Source: Fibrobacter succinogenes
GTDB taxonomy: Bacteria > Fibrobacterota > Fibrobacteria > Fibrobacterales > Fibrobacteraceae
Length of the DNA: 64,000 nt
Direction: 5' to 3'
Assembly: GCA_902761355.1 (NCBI GenBank)
Contig: CACWJY010000002.1
Location: forward strand, 1 to 64,000
Below, in pieces: positions 28,292-37,260 of this stretch; position 1 is the stretch's first letter, and each line of letters starts with the position of its first letter. A model generated the notes under the pieces. It was given only the letters and a program-made list of their open reading frames with translations, was not told where the DNA came from and ran no database searches. The position numbers and the translations under genes are program-made.

Positions 28292-28340
28292 TTACTATAT
28301 CTTGTGTCCTTGTCATTCAATGAAGCACAAGATATGGAAA
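28292..28340 (-). promoter_or_regulatory. Candidate tandem NrdR boxes upstream of the nrdD operon
   Basis: Box 1 (28292-28307, TTACTATATCTTGTGT) matches 13 of 16 positions of the palindromic NrdR consensus ACACwATATATwGTGT. A poorer second box (28325-28340, about 10 of 16) follows after 17 bases, close to the usual 15-16 base gap. Together they include a perfect 10-base inverted repeat (ATATCTTGTG / CACAAGATAT). The pair lies 94 bases before the nrdD ATG. The repressor gene is not in the window. Confidence 0.5.
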
Positions 28341-28478
28341 ACAATATAATAAATGTAGGTGTCATTGGAAGACTTTTTTCGCAAAAAAAGCTCTTTTTAC
28401 GTAAATTTAAATTTTCAAAACAGAAGTTTATCAACACCGACAGCCAGGGCGGTTGGCAGGATTTAAAACAAACTAACC

Positions 28479-28520
28479 CAACAAAAAAGCTAACCTCTTC
28501 ATTTATAAGAAGTTAGCTTT
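28479..28520 (-). terminator. Rho-independent terminator of the symporter-SIMPL operon
   Basis: AAAGCTAAC (28486-28494) pairs with GTTAGCTTT (28512-28520). On the minus strand it is followed by a T run (CTTTTTTGTT), giving a normal terminator about 70 bases past the SIMPL gene. The remaining bases from 28341 to 28478 show no gene. Confidence 0.75.
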
Positions 28521-28587
28521 ATCAACAGAAAAATAAAAGTTTTTTGTATTCTACGCCTTGACAAATTAGGCAGCCTTGACTACCTCG

Positions 28588-29358
28588 TTATTGAAGCAAT
28601 TCCGTAACCAAATGAATCGTAGCCGAGATCTCTACTGAATCAGCTACAGAAGACAGGGACACTCCCTCAGCACCATCGAAAGCCATCGCCTTACGGGCGC
28701 CCAAGACCGTCGTTCCGTAAAAATGATTGCTACCATTTTCGCTCACCGAAAGAACCTTGCCCACCTTGCCGCCAACACTCTCAGCGTAACTATTCGCCTT
28801 TTCTAGAGCCTTTTGACCCGCCGTATGAATGATCTGCTTTTTCAGTTCCGCCTCATTCTTGAGCGACGCAGACGTCCTGCTAATTTCGACATCGAGTTCA
28901 GCAGATAGCGATGCAATTACAGCCGCAGCCGTAGCCCTGTTTGAAGACTTGATTGCAAAGAACTGACTGACCACATAACCGGTCAAGCTACGCGTTCCAC
29001 GGTCATAAGACCATTCCTTGCGCATTTCGACACTGTTCTGTTCAATGTCGGCATCCGAAATATCCAGAGCCTTCATCTGTTCAAAAATCGAGGCACGGCG
29101 ACTGGTCAGCTGCTTGAACAGAAGTTCCTTATCGCGACCATGAATTTCGAGCATGGCGACCGTCACAAACTCATTCGCCTCAAACTTTTTAGATTCAGAC
29201 ACCCACACATCCACCGACGGAACCGGGCCAGATTCTCCAAGGCGCGGAATCATCTGAGAAAATCCATCAGAAGACTTGTCGTTTTTATCGATAGACATCA
29301 CCACAAAGGCGACAATGACAAACATCACCACAATCAATGGGATTAACTTATTCGACAT
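28588..29358 (-). CDS. SIMPL (DUF541) domain protein
   Basis: A 256-residue protein anchored by one N-terminal membrane segment (IPLIVVMFVIVAFVVMSI) with the remainder outside the inner membrane. It has the SIMPL layout: VTVAMLEIHGRDKE, a long helix over the RRASIFEQMKAL region, then KNEAELKKQIIHTAGQKALEKANSYAESVG and a closing SVADSVEISATIHLV strand. The molecular role of this family is poorly known. AGGAGCGG precedes the ATG at 29358. It starts eight bases after the symporter gene ends, in the same operon. Confidence 0.82.
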   Translation of the reverse strand: MSNKLIPLIVVMFVIVAFVVMSIDKNDKSSDGFSQMIPRLGESGPVPSVDVWVSESKKFEANEFVTVAMLEIHGRDKELLFKQLTSRRASIFEQMKALDISDADIEQNSVEMRKEWSYDRGTRSLTGYVVSQFFAIKSSNRATAAAVIASLSAELDVEISRTSASLKNEAELKKQIIHTAGQKALEKANSYAESVGGKVGKVLSVSENGSNHFYGTTVLGARKAMAFDGAEGVSLSSVADSVEISATIHLVTELLQ

Positions 29359-29366
29359 AACCGCTC

Positions 29367-30854
29367 CTACTTTTTGATTAAGTTAACAATACTGTTTATC
29401 ACTAAAGCCACAACAACCGTAGTGGTCATACTGATAAAGGGCATCCACGGCCAGCTAAAGATCCCACCCAACAACGCAGGAACTCCAAAAACAGGAATTC
29501 CCTGAATAAGGACCAGGCTTGCCATGCCACAAATAACCGACACTACAACCACCCAGCCACGGAGCCTAGCCGCCCCCGTACCAAAGACCTTGTCGGCAAA
29601 GAAGGCTAGCAAAAACATACCAAGGAGAGGGCCCGTAAACAGCCCCGTAAAGAACAAGGCATTCTTGAGGAGGCTCCCCTGCTGCGTCGCAGCAAACAAG
29701 GCAAAAAAGATACCGAGAACGCCCCACACAATCGTCCAAATCTTGGCACGCTTAAGGCCACCCATTCCGGCCTCTTCACCCCAGCCCAAGATATCACGTT
29801 CCGAAGTATTGCCCAGCGAATTGATGGCGCTCGAAAGGCTACTCATGGCCGCCGCACAGATGGCAGCAACAATCAGGCCCGTCACGCCCACCGGGAGGCC
29901 GTTTACAATAAAGTAAGGGAACACGTCATTTTGCCCCAAACCCTCGGGCAGAGCAACCACATGCGCCTTCTGGTAATAAACGTAAAGAGCCGCTCCCACC
30001 CAGTAAAAAAGAATCGATACAGCGCAACCAAGCACCATCGAAAGCACACTCGAACGGTTCGCCGCCTTAACATCCTTGCAGCTCAGGTAACGCTGTACAA
30101 ACTGCTGGTCACAGCCACGAATGGCAATTTCAAGAATCGCATAGGCAAAACCCGCCGAAATCAACGTGCGTGCATTCGAAATATCCATCGACGCATCCCA
30201 CCACTTGGTCTTGCCCGCCTCAGAGGCGAGGGCCGCCATTTCACCAAAACCACCCACGGCATTTGCAATCACCAAAAGCACCAGGACACCGCCGCCAAAG
30301 AACACGCAGAACTGCATCACGTCGGTCCAGATAACCGCCTTGATACCGCCAAACCACGTATAGAATATGGCTACGGCCGCAGACACGATAATCGCCAGTT
30401 TAAGGTCGATATGCAAAATCTGAGCAAGCACCAACGACGGGGCAAACAACAGGATGCCCGTACGGAGCAACAGGTGCAAGCAGTAAAAAATGGCGGCTAG
30501 CCTGCGTACGGGTTTAGAAAAACGTACCTCAAAAAGTTCATAGGCACTATTGATTCCCGAACTGCGAAACCGAGGAATAAACACAAAGCCTACCACCACG
30601 ATACTGATCAGGGCTCCGATCTGGAACATGAGGAAGGTCATATTATCGCCATACACATCGGCAGGCGCCCCAAGGAACGTGGTCGCGCTCACCGAAGTCG
30701 CAATAAGGCTAATACCCACGGCCACCCACGGAATGGAGCCGCCACCAAGCATGTATTCTTTAAGGTTTTTATTGCCGCGCGAAACCCAGAGGCCAATGGC
30801 AACCGAGAGCAAAAGGTATGCGGCAAGAACAATCCAGTCAATCAAAGTAAACAT
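29367..30854 (-). CDS. Sodium:solute symporter (SSS family)
   Basis: A 495-residue inner-membrane protein with about thirteen predicted membrane segments. SSS-family marks are visible: YMLGGGSIPWVAVGISLIATSVSATTFLG near the N-terminus, the sodium-site region around SAINSLGNTSERDI (AAAMSSLSSAINS), and FYTWFGGIKAVIWTDVMQF. Substrates in this family include sugars, sialic acid, amino acids and organic acids; nothing near the gene narrows this. Only a weak ribosome-binding site precedes ATG 30854. Co-transcribed with the SIMPL gene. Confidence 0.9.
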   Translation of the reverse strand: MFTLIDWIVLAAYLLLSVAIGLWVSRGNKNLKEYMLGGGSIPWVAVGISLIATSVSATTFLGAPADVYGDNMTFLMFQIGALISIVVVGFVFIPRFRSSGINSAYELFEVRFSKPVRRLAAIFYCLHLLLRTGILLFAPSLVLAQILHIDLKLAIIVSAAVAIFYTWFGGIKAVIWTDVMQFCVFFGGGVLVLLVIANAVGGFGEMAALASEAGKTKWWDASMDISNARTLISAGFAYAILEIAIRGCDQQFVQRYLSCKDVKAANRSSVLSMVLGCAVSILFYWVGAALYVYYQKAHVVALPEGLGQNDVFPYFIVNGLPVGVTGLIVAAICAAAMSSLSSAINSLGNTSERDILGWGEEAGMGGLKRAKIWTIVWGVLGIFFALFAATQQGSLLKNALFFTGLFTGPLLGMFLLAFFADKVFGTGAARLRGWVVVVSVICGMASLVLIQGIPVFGVPALLGGIFSWPWMPFISMTTTVVVALVINSIVNLIKK

Positions 30855-30909
30855 AGGGAATTTCTAGGTTCAGAGTTGTTGGTTGGACGCTGCAAAGTCC
30901 AATTTCAAA

Positions 30910-32739
30910 TTACACGGCAGCAGGCTCAGCTTCTATCTGGAACTGAACCACCTGGTTACGGCCGCCTTCCTTGGCACGATAAAGCGCCTGGTCGGCATTA
31001 TTTACCGCCTTGGCCATATCGCCATTGAATGTCGGCGTCACCAAGAAGGCTCCGATACTGACCGTCACACGCAAAGGCTCGGCTCGATGCACGTCAAAGA
31101 CCAGCTTCTGAACCGCCTTGCGGATACGTTCCGCCGTTTCGACCATGCCTTCGGCATCGGTTTCGATAAGGCCCACCACAAATTCTTCGCCACCGTAACG
31201 GGCGACAATGTCGATATCCCTGCGGATTTCGCCGCTAATGGCATCGGCAATGCCCTTAATCACCACGTCACCAATCGGATGACCGTAGGTATCGTTCACA
31301 CTCTTAAAGTGGTCGATATCCATCATCAGTACGCCAATGTTGTACTGCTTGCGGTCGGCACGGATTTTTTCGGTACGTAACTTTTCGCGGAGCGTGCGCT
31401 GGTTGATAAGGCCCGTAAGACCGTCACGCATCGCCAAATCCTTGCCCTGTTCAAACTTGCAGGCACGATCATAAGCAAAGCCAGCCACACCGGCAAAGGC
31501 CTTGAGCAATTCCTTTTCGTGATCGCTATAGGGGCGAGAACTGCTGCTTTCAAGGCAAATCGCAATGTTCGCCACCGCCGCTTCGGGTTCTGCAGCAATC
31601 GGCATCACAAAAATCTGGCGCAGGTTCAAATTACGTTTTTCGTTGTCAGTCAAGCGAGGCACGTACTCGTTGAATCCCGGAGAGAAGCTACGTTCTACAG
31701 GGCGGTTACGCATTAACGAAAGCACAAAGATGCCCTTATCCGAAAGCGTAAAGCTCTTGTTTGCAAACTGGTCTGCATCGACACCGTCGCAGAATACCAC
31801 GCGACCCGTTCCCTCATCGCCCTTATCCATCACAAGAATGGTCAAGCGGTCATAGGCAACGTTATCCTTGACATAATTGATAATCTGCTTGTAGATATCC
31901 TTGACCGTCATGGTCTGGAAGAACTTGCGCTGGTAATTGTACAAACCGCTATACTGCTGCAGGGCAATATGCTTTTGCGCGGAATAGAAGCCCTTGTAAT
32001 CAAGCATCGCAATGGCGCTTGCAACATAGCTCAGCGCCTGGGCGGTCACATCGCTAAAGGCATTGGGATAAGTCGAATCCATCACCAGAGCGCCCACACG
32101 CAGTCCGCTACTATGAGCATAAACCGGAACGCCCACCACCGACTTAATCGGCGAATTGTCTACATAGTACAGCAGGCTCTTTCCACCGGGCAGGTCACCT
32201 TCGAGCAAGCGATTAACTCCCGAACGGAACAGCTGGCTCACCAGACCCGAATTTTCGGTAATACGCACGCAGGGGTTCACCGAGATTTCTTTGTCGTTCA
32301 CGTAGTTACGCACGCCCCATTCCTTGGGATTTTCCATCTGCGTAAAAACAAGCACCGAATTCACGTGGGGAACCACCGCCTTCAGGGCTCGCAGCATGTC
32401 GGTCATGGAACGGTTAATATCGGCATTGGCGCGGGCCCATACTTGGCTAACCTTGAGGGCGGCCTCGGGTTCGTTCGCCATGCCACTCACGTTCCTGAAT
32501 TCAGAGCGCAAATCAGGTGCGACTACCGGAGTCGTACCGGTCGAACGGTTCCTGAGCGAAATCACCGGCAGCGGCGCTGTCGACGGAGTACTATTGGGGC
32601 CAGCCAGACGCGGACGGTTCATGCAGGCAAGCACGAACGCCACCACCGCAAACGGGATCAAGAAAAGGAGCATTCCTCCCTGGAACGCAAGGCCAATCAG
32701 TAGGCCCGCGACAACAAATAGTATCTCAGCAACAGACAT
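30910..32739 (-). CDS. Membrane-anchored GAF-GAF-GGDEF diguanylate cyclase
   Basis: A 609-residue protein. Two hydrophobic segments (residues ~5-40) anchor it; a proline- and serine-rich stretch follows. Two GAF-like sensory regions occupy roughly residues 90-260 and 270-440 (for example SVVGVPVYAHSSGLRVGALVMD and IFVMPIAAEPEAAVANIAICLE). The C-terminal cyclase domain has DIDHFKSVND, TYGHPIGD and GGEEF near residue 515, with an RxxD inhibitory site (RDID) five residues upstream. It should therefore make cyclic di-GMP with product feedback. AAGGG precedes the ATG. It is followed on the same strand by the symporter gene and preceded by lptG nine bases away, so it may be in the Lpt transcript. 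Confidence 0.88.
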   Translation of the reverse strand: MSVAEILFVVAGLLIGLAFQGGMLLFLIPFAVVAFVLACMNRPRLAGPNSTPSTAPLPVISLRNRSTGTTPVVAPDLRSEFRNVSGMANEPEAALKVSQVWARANADINRSMTDMLRALKAVVPHVNSVLVFTQMENPKEWGVRNYVNDKEISVNPCVRITENSGLVSQLFRSGVNRLLEGDLPGGKSLLYYVDNSPIKSVVGVPVYAHSSGLRVGALVMDSTYPNAFSDVTAQALSYVASAIAMLDYKGFYSAQKHIALQQYSGLYNYQRKFFQTMTVKDIYKQIINYVKDNVAYDRLTILVMDKGDEGTGRVVFCDGVDADQFANKSFTLSDKGIFVLSLMRNRPVERSFSPGFNEYVPRLTDNEKRNLNLRQIFVMPIAAEPEAAVANIAICLESSSSRPYSDHEKELLKAFAGVAGFAYDRACKFEQGKDLAMRDGLTGLINQRTLREKLRTEKIRADRKQYNIGVLMMDIDHFKSVNDTYGHPIGDVVIKGIADAISGEIRRDIDIVARYGGEEFVVGLIETDAEGMVETAERIRKAVQKLVFDVHRAEPLRVTVSIGAFLVTPTFNGDMAKAVNNADQALYRAKEGGRNQVVQFQIEAEPAAV

Positions 32740-32747
32740 AGCTACCC

Positions 32748-33887
32748 TTACAAGCGGAAGGAACGGTACAGCATGACCACAGAAACGCCGCCATAAATGA
32801 AGTGGCTAATCCACGCCGCCCAAAAAGGCGATAGCGCACCATTTTCTCCCATCTTTAAACCAATTCTCTCAAGAATATAATAGCTAAAAACAATCAAAAG
32901 GCCAACTCCGAATTTTTGCGAAAGGCCTCCAGAACGGCTATAACGGTGGCAAAGGGCGGCACCAATCAGCAAAACAATCAGGTTCATCCAGTGAGCCGAA
33001 CGCTTAAACTGCAAGGCAGTTTCCATGGCACGGGTGTCTTCACCGGAACGACGCAAGACATTTATACGTGAAAGCACCATTTTTGAGTCCATTTCATCCG
33101 GAGTCTGGCGTTCGTTAATCAAGTCGCCGGGCAGGGTCCCTACCTTGTCGCAAATTTTCAATCGATTCAGCGGAAAAACTTTGACCGAGCCGTCCTTGTG
33201 GAATTCACGACGGTTTCCCCTTTCAAACTGCCAGCAACCCGGAATATTTTCTGGATCCGCAAGCCGTGCTAGCGAATCAAGGGAATCAGCGGGAGCGGTC
33301 TCGACCCAGCGCACAATCTTTGCGTCATAACGTTCTTGCAAACGGCCATCTTCTCTAAGGAGCAGCACCACGTCACGTCCCATCTTAGTCTTGCCGGAAT
33401 AGTACCTAAAGAACCAACTCGCCCGTTCACTATCGATAAAGGTAAAGTCCCTTTTTTCCTTGATGCGCGGATTTTTTCTTTTCTGCGCGTTGGTTTCCAT
33501 GGTCTCTAGGCGCTTGTGGTTTGCATCGGGGAGCCAAAGTTCACTCATTTCGTAAGAGCCGATAGAAATCAGGACTCCAAATACAAAAATTGGAATCAAA
33601 GTCTTTAAGGGGCTTTGGCCCGAGCTCTGCATGGCGCTCATTTCTAGGTGACGCGCCATGTTACCCACCGAAGCGAGAACAGCAATGAACAGGGCCACCG
33701 GCGATATCAGGTAAACCATGTAGGGCAAATAACTGATATAGTAATCAACCGCATCCTTGGTGTCGCGGGCAAGCCAAGTCTTGATGTTACCAACAAAGTC
33801 AATCACCGCAAACATAAGGATTGCGCCAAGCAACACTATCAGGAACATCTTCAAAAAATTCCAAATCAGATACCGAGAGAATTTCAT
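32748..33887 (-). CDS. lptG: LPS export permease, LptG-like (YjgP/YjgQ family)
   Basis: A 379-residue permease of the LptB2FG exporter that extracts lipopolysaccharide from the inner membrane. Three N-terminal membrane segments (starting SRYLIWNFLKMFLIVLLGAIL), a periplasmic beta-jellyroll-like region (~130-270; RERKDFTFIDSERASWFFRYYSG-type strands), then three C-terminal segments match the family. Motifs include MARHLEMSAMQSSGQSPL, the coupling helix region. It overlaps the second permease gene by four bases (ATGA). Which of the pair is F or G is judged from order only. Confidence 0.8.
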   Translation of the reverse strand: MKFSRYLIWNFLKMFLIVLLGAILMFAVIDFVGNIKTWLARDTKDAVDYYISYLPYMVYLISPVALFIAVLASVGNMARHLEMSAMQSSGQSPLKTLIPIFVFGVLISIGSYEMSELWLPDANHKRLETMETNAQKRKNPRIKEKRDFTFIDSERASWFFRYYSGKTKMGRDVVLLLREDGRLQERYDAKIVRWVETAPADSLDSLARLADPENIPGCWQFERGNRREFHKDGSVKVFPLNRLKICDKVGTLPGDLINERQTPDEMDSKMVLSRINVLRRSGEDTRAMETALQFKRSAHWMNLIVLLIGAALCHRYSRSGGLSQKFGVGLLIVFSYYILERIGLKMGENGALSPFWAAWISHFIYGGVSVVMLYRSFRL

Positions 33888-35296
33888 CCAATCCTCCTGG
33901 TAAAGCAGCCGAAAATCTTTTTGAAGAAAGCCCCTATGGCACGGACCACCCTAAAGAACTTGGAATCGCCCGAGAAGCGGTCACGCACCATCGCAATCGT
34001 AATAAAGATGCCAAAAATACCAATGATGATATTGGAAGCCCACATGGCAAGCACCGGATTTATCAGCAGACGGTCCGCCAAGTTTTCACCACCAATCAAG
34101 CAAATCCAATAAATTACAAAGAACGAAAGGCTGTAAAGGATGCCAGTACCGATACCACCCTTACGGGCCATGATTCCCAGAGGGGCTCCAATCAAAATAA
34201 AGATAAAACAGGCAAAACCTGTACTATACTTTTTGTGGATTTCAACCGTGTACTGTGCTTCGCGTTTAAGTTCACTTTCGATGCGGCCATACAGGCGTTC
34301 CGTCGCGCGGAGCGAAGCTATTTCTTGAACTCGCAACCGCTGCAAAGACCGCCTACGCTGGACCGAGTCTTCGACAGCCTCACTTACAGCAGAATCCGGA
34401 ACAATCGAATCACCATCAACCAACGTCCTAAGTTCCATCAGCGTGCTCAGGCGCTTATCTAGCGCCTGCGTTCTGAATTCTTCGTACTTTTTCTTAGCGT
34501 CTTCAACAACTTCTTCCATCATCTCGATGGGCATTTCACGGTCACTACGGTAGCTACGGCTACGGCGTTCCAAGCGGTCATCCACGTTTTTCATCGCCAA
34601 ATCCTGCGAGAAAAAACGAATACGGAAGTAGTTCTCGGGATTGTCCGCATCGGTCATGTGGTTTTCACCACTACGAAGCCTTAGCATCAATGTGGCGCCA
34701 TTGTCCTCGTATTCCATCGTAGCGCTGTCTGCATATACGATACGGGGAGCACCACGTCTTTCCATCTCGAAAATCTGTATTCCGTACAAAGTACCCGATA
34801 CAGGGTCGATACGGTTTACCCACAATTGAACATCGGGGAACTGCGTAATAAGACGCCCGGCATCAATAAACACATGGGGCTTTTTACGTGAAACCGCATT
34901 CATCAATTCCACCGAACGATGGTTCGCCTCAGGGAGTACCCAGTTGTTAAAAACCACCATCAAAATGGAAATCAGCAACGACACCAAAAGCACCGGACGC
35001 ATCAACGAAAGGGGCGAAACGCCAGCCGCCTTACAAGCCGTTATTTCTTGGTCGCCCGAAAGACGGCCAAACGCCATGAGGCTTGCCACCAGCACCGCCA
35101 TCGGAATCGATAGCGACAGCATCCAGGCGAGGTTGAGCGCAAAGATTTCAAGGACCGTCGAGGCAGGCAAGCCCTTCGAAAGAACATTGTCCAGAATTTT
35201 GACAAGAAAGTCCACCACGAACAAGAAGGTGATGCCAAAAAGAGCCGCCAAAAAAGGGGCGATAAGCTCTTTCAACACGTAGCGGACTAAAATCAT
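33884..35296 (-). CDS. lptF: LPS export permease, LptF-like (YjgP/YjgQ family)
   Basis: A 470-residue partner permease with the same fold as the downstream gene: three membrane segments at each end and a large periplasmic part. The coupling-helix region reads FGRLSGDQEITACKAAGVSPLSL, and the C-terminus GGIGTGILYSLSFFVIYWI. It is longer than typical LptF (about 370) because of a charged insertion, residues ~250-340, rich in R, E and K (EVVEDAKKKYEEFRTQALDKR), which probably forms a helical hairpin. The N-terminal RYVLKELIAPFLAALFG is typical. First gene of the lptF-lptG-GGDEF run; divergent from bamD. Confidence 0.8.
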   Translation of the reverse strand: MILVRYVLKELIAPFLAALFGITFLFVVDFLVKILDNVLSKGLPASTVLEIFALNLAWMLSLSIPMAVLVASLMAFGRLSGDQEITACKAAGVSPLSLMRPVLLVSLLISILMVVFNNWVLPEANHRSVELMNAVSRKKPHVFIDAGRLITQFPDVQLWVNRIDPVSGTLYGIQIFEMERRGAPRIVYADSATMEYEDNGATLMLRLRSGENHMTDADNPENYFRIRFFSQDLAMKNVDDRLERRSRSYRSDREMPIEMMEEVVEDAKKKYEEFRTQALDKRLSTLMELRTLVDGDSIVPDSAVSEAVEDSVQRRRSLQRLRVQEIASLRATERLYGRIESELKREAQYTVEIHKKYSTGFACFIFILIGAPLGIMARKGGIGTGILYSLSFFVIYWICLIGGENLADRLLINPVLAMWASNIIIGIFGIFITIAMVRDRFSGDSKFFRVVRAIGAFFKKIFGCFTRRIG

Positions 35297-35360
35297 TTTT
35301 CTAAACAGTCAAATTTTTCTACTTTACGGGAGTAAAGTTAGAATTAACCAAAGAAAAAAG

Positions 35361-36215
35361 ATGAACCTGTTCAAAAAGATTCCCTTATTCCTTTATCTTT
35401 TAACCATAGCCGCATTTATGGTCGGTTGTTCTTCGAGCGGACAAACCAAGATGAAGCACACGGAATGGTGCCGTATCCGCTACGAAAAGGCCGAAGAGCT
35501 CTTTAAGAAAGAAAAATACGGACGCACCACCGACAAACTCGAAGAAATCCTCTCGACCTGCGCCGGTACAGGCTATATGGAACAGGCTCAGTTCTTGATG
35601 GCCGAAAGCTATTTCAACATGGAAGACTGGATTGAAGCCCGTGGCGAATACGGCAGTTTTATTCTGAACTTCCCCGGTTCCCCCTTTATTGAAACCGCCG
35701 AATTCCGTAAGGCCGTATCTTCGTTCAACATGGAATTCCGTGTAAGCCGTGACGAAGCCAACACGACAACGGCCATGAGAGACTTTGAACGCTACCTTTC
35801 CAACTACCCCGAAAGCCCGTTGCGCGATTCCGTCAACTACTACTATAACCTGCTGGTAGAACGCCTCGCCGAAAAAGAATTCCAGACAGCAAGGCTCTAC
35901 CTGCGCATGGACAAGTACCAAGCTGCCGTTATCTATTTCAAGGAATTTCTGGAAACCTACCCCAATAGCAAGCGCCGCACCGAGGCCCTGTTCATGATAG
36001 CCCTGGCCTACAATGAGCTGGATCAGTTCGAGACCGCCAAGCTCTACCTGAACATCGCCAAAAATGAAGCTTCTGCAGACGACAAGAAAATTCAAAAGCA
36101 AATCGCCAAGACCGAAAAGAAAATCGACAAGGCTGAAGTTGCCTTTGCCAAGCGCATGAAAAAAGATTCTCAGAAAAAACGCTTCCAGAAAGAAGACCGC
36201 GGAATGCAGAACTAG
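35361..36215 (+). CDS. bamD: BamD-like outer-membrane assembly lipoprotein
   Basis: A 284-residue lipoprotein: signal FLYLLTIAAFMVGCSSS with the lipid cysteine at about residue 23, then tetratricopeptide helices. Units such as YEKAEELFKKEKYGRTTDKLEEIL, AQFLMAESYFNMEDWIEARGEYGSF and KYQAAVIYFKEFLETYPNSKRRTEALFMIALAYNELDQFETAK match the BamD (YfiO) TPR pattern. BamD holds the BAM complex together and helps fold outer-membrane beta-barrels. The last ~40 residues are highly basic and helical, an extension. It stands alone, divergent from lptF. General TPR lipoproteins share part of this pattern. Confidence 0.8.
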   Translation: MNLFKKIPLFLYLLTIAAFMVGCSSSGQTKMKHTEWCRIRYEKAEELFKKEKYGRTTDKLEEILSTCAGTGYMEQAQFLMAESYFNMEDWIEARGEYGSFILNFPGSPFIETAEFRKAVSSFNMEFRVSRDEANTTTAMRDFERYLSNYPESPLRDSVNYYYNLLVERLAEKEFQTARLYLRMDKYQAAVIYFKEFLETYPNSKRRTEALFMIALAYNELDQFETAKLYLNIAKNEASADDKKIQKQIAKTEKKIDKAEVAFAKRMKKDSQKKRFQKEDRGMQN

Positions 36216-36272
36216 GAAAATTCGGAATTCAGAATTCGGATTTCGAAATTAAAAACGAATGCGTAGGTTAGG

Positions 36273-36308
36273 GTCATCCTGAGTGGAGCGAAACGGAATC
36301 GAAGGATC
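36273..36308 (+). repeat. Dispersed intergenic repeat-like sequence
   Basis: The stretch from GTCATCCTGAG (36273) to GAATCGAAGGATC (ending 36308) looks like a dispersed repeat known from many bacterial genomes, with complementary ends (ATCCT / AGGAT). It directly abuts a gene: its terminal GAAGGA falls at Shine-Dalgarno distance from the TTG at 36316. Just upstream (36218-36245) short copies of ATTCGGA recur. Copy number cannot be judged from one window. Confidence 0.45.
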
Positions 36309-36315
36309 AAAAAAG

Positions 36316-37260
36316 TTGAGAAATCTTTTATACATCCTCCTTGTGGCGATTTTTGCCGCATCTGCGATGGCCGCCGAAGAGACCTCGACTCGCGACCGTT
36401 CTAGGATTTCGATTTTTTTGCAGCCAGCCGTTTCTTTTTTGGACTTTCCCGAACGCGAATACTTTCAGAACGCCATCGACACTCTCTATCGCAGCTTTAA
36501 GGAAGACGCCGTCAATGAAAGCGAATCTTTGAGCGTCGCCAAACAGGATTTTCAAAAAGTCAATTTCTGTTTCCCAATCTCAGGGGGAATCCAGTACCAA
36601 ATTTTTCCGGACAACTTTGTAAGCCTCGGACTCAGCTTTATTTACGACAACGAATCTGTGGTGCTCACCGACCGGAACAATCACACTCACAATTACAGTT
36701 ACACCATCCAGGGCATGCCCCTTTTCCTAGAATACCGTCTAGGCATTCCTAGGAACCTGATGACCCTTTCGGGCGAAAGCCTCTTTAGCATCGCCATTCG
36801 CTGGTACTGGGTACTGCCAGGCACCGAAATCTATACGACCTGGGGCGAGCTCGAAGCGAAGCATCCCCTTATGGGAGCCGGATTCGGCATCAGCGTCGGC
36901 TACCTAATTGCCAACTGGAAAAATTTCAACATATACGGCGATATCGGATTCAGCAGCATCAAGGTAGAATCCAACAAGATGTACTCAGATATCGTTCCTG
37001 ACGGTCCCAAGAAAAAAGCCAAATGGAATATCGGCGGACTCACGATGCAAGTGCGTATCGGTTTTGGGTTGTGGAACGAGCCCGAACCCATCGAAGAAAA
37101 AGACGATGACGACGACATCCCCGACAACGATTCCGCAATAAGCACTCCGGCAACGGCTACCAACAAACCGAGCACTAGCGAAGCCGTTGAAAAAAGCATT
37201 CCTGAAACAGTAGCAGAGCCACTGAAAGAAAAAAGCAAAGATAGCGCTCCGGAGGAATAA
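36316..37260 (+). CDS. Outer-membrane beta-barrel-like protein with acidic C-terminal tail
   Basis: A 314-residue exported protein. The start is inferred: the open frame runs from 36283 (GTG), but a clean Sec signal (LRNLLYILLVAIFAASAMA) begins only at the TTG at 36316, which has GAAGGA nine bases upstream. Alternating hydrophobic strands ending in aromatic residues (SLGLSFIYDN, FGISVGYLIANW) suggest an 8-10 strand barrel. The last ~60 residues are acidic and low-complexity (EEKDDDDDIPDND), unusual after a barrel. The following PHP gene starts at the last base of its stop codon. No family is recognised. Confidence 0.6.
   Translation: MRNLLYILLVAIFAASAMAAEETSTRDRSRISIFLQPAVSFLDFPEREYFQNAIDTLYRSFKEDAVNESESLSVAKQDFQKVNFCFPISGGIQYQIFPDNFVSLGLSFIYDNESVVLTDRNNHTHNYSYTIQGMPLFLEYRLGIPRNLMTLSGESLFSIAIRWYWVLPGTEIYTTWGELEAKHPLMGAGFGISVGYLIANWKNFNIYGDIGFSSIKVESNKMYSDIVPDGPKKKAKWNIGGLTMQVRIGFGLWNEPEPIEEKDDDDDIPDNDSAISTPATATNKPSTSEAVEKSIPETVAEPLKEKSKDSAPEE

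Noticed and set aside
25844..28516. 890-residue plus-strand open frame opposite nrdD
   Set aside because: A shadow of the codon pattern of nrdD; no domain is recognisable and there is no sensible start.
28334..28516. 60-residue plus-strand frame (MENNIINVGV...) between nrdD and SIMPL
   Set aside because: No ribosome-binding site, it runs through the candidate NrdR region and a terminator stem, and its composition looks random.
36216..36272. CRISPR-like short repeats (ATTCGGA copies)
   Set aside because: Only a few seven-base copies without regular spacers; no cas genes in the window.
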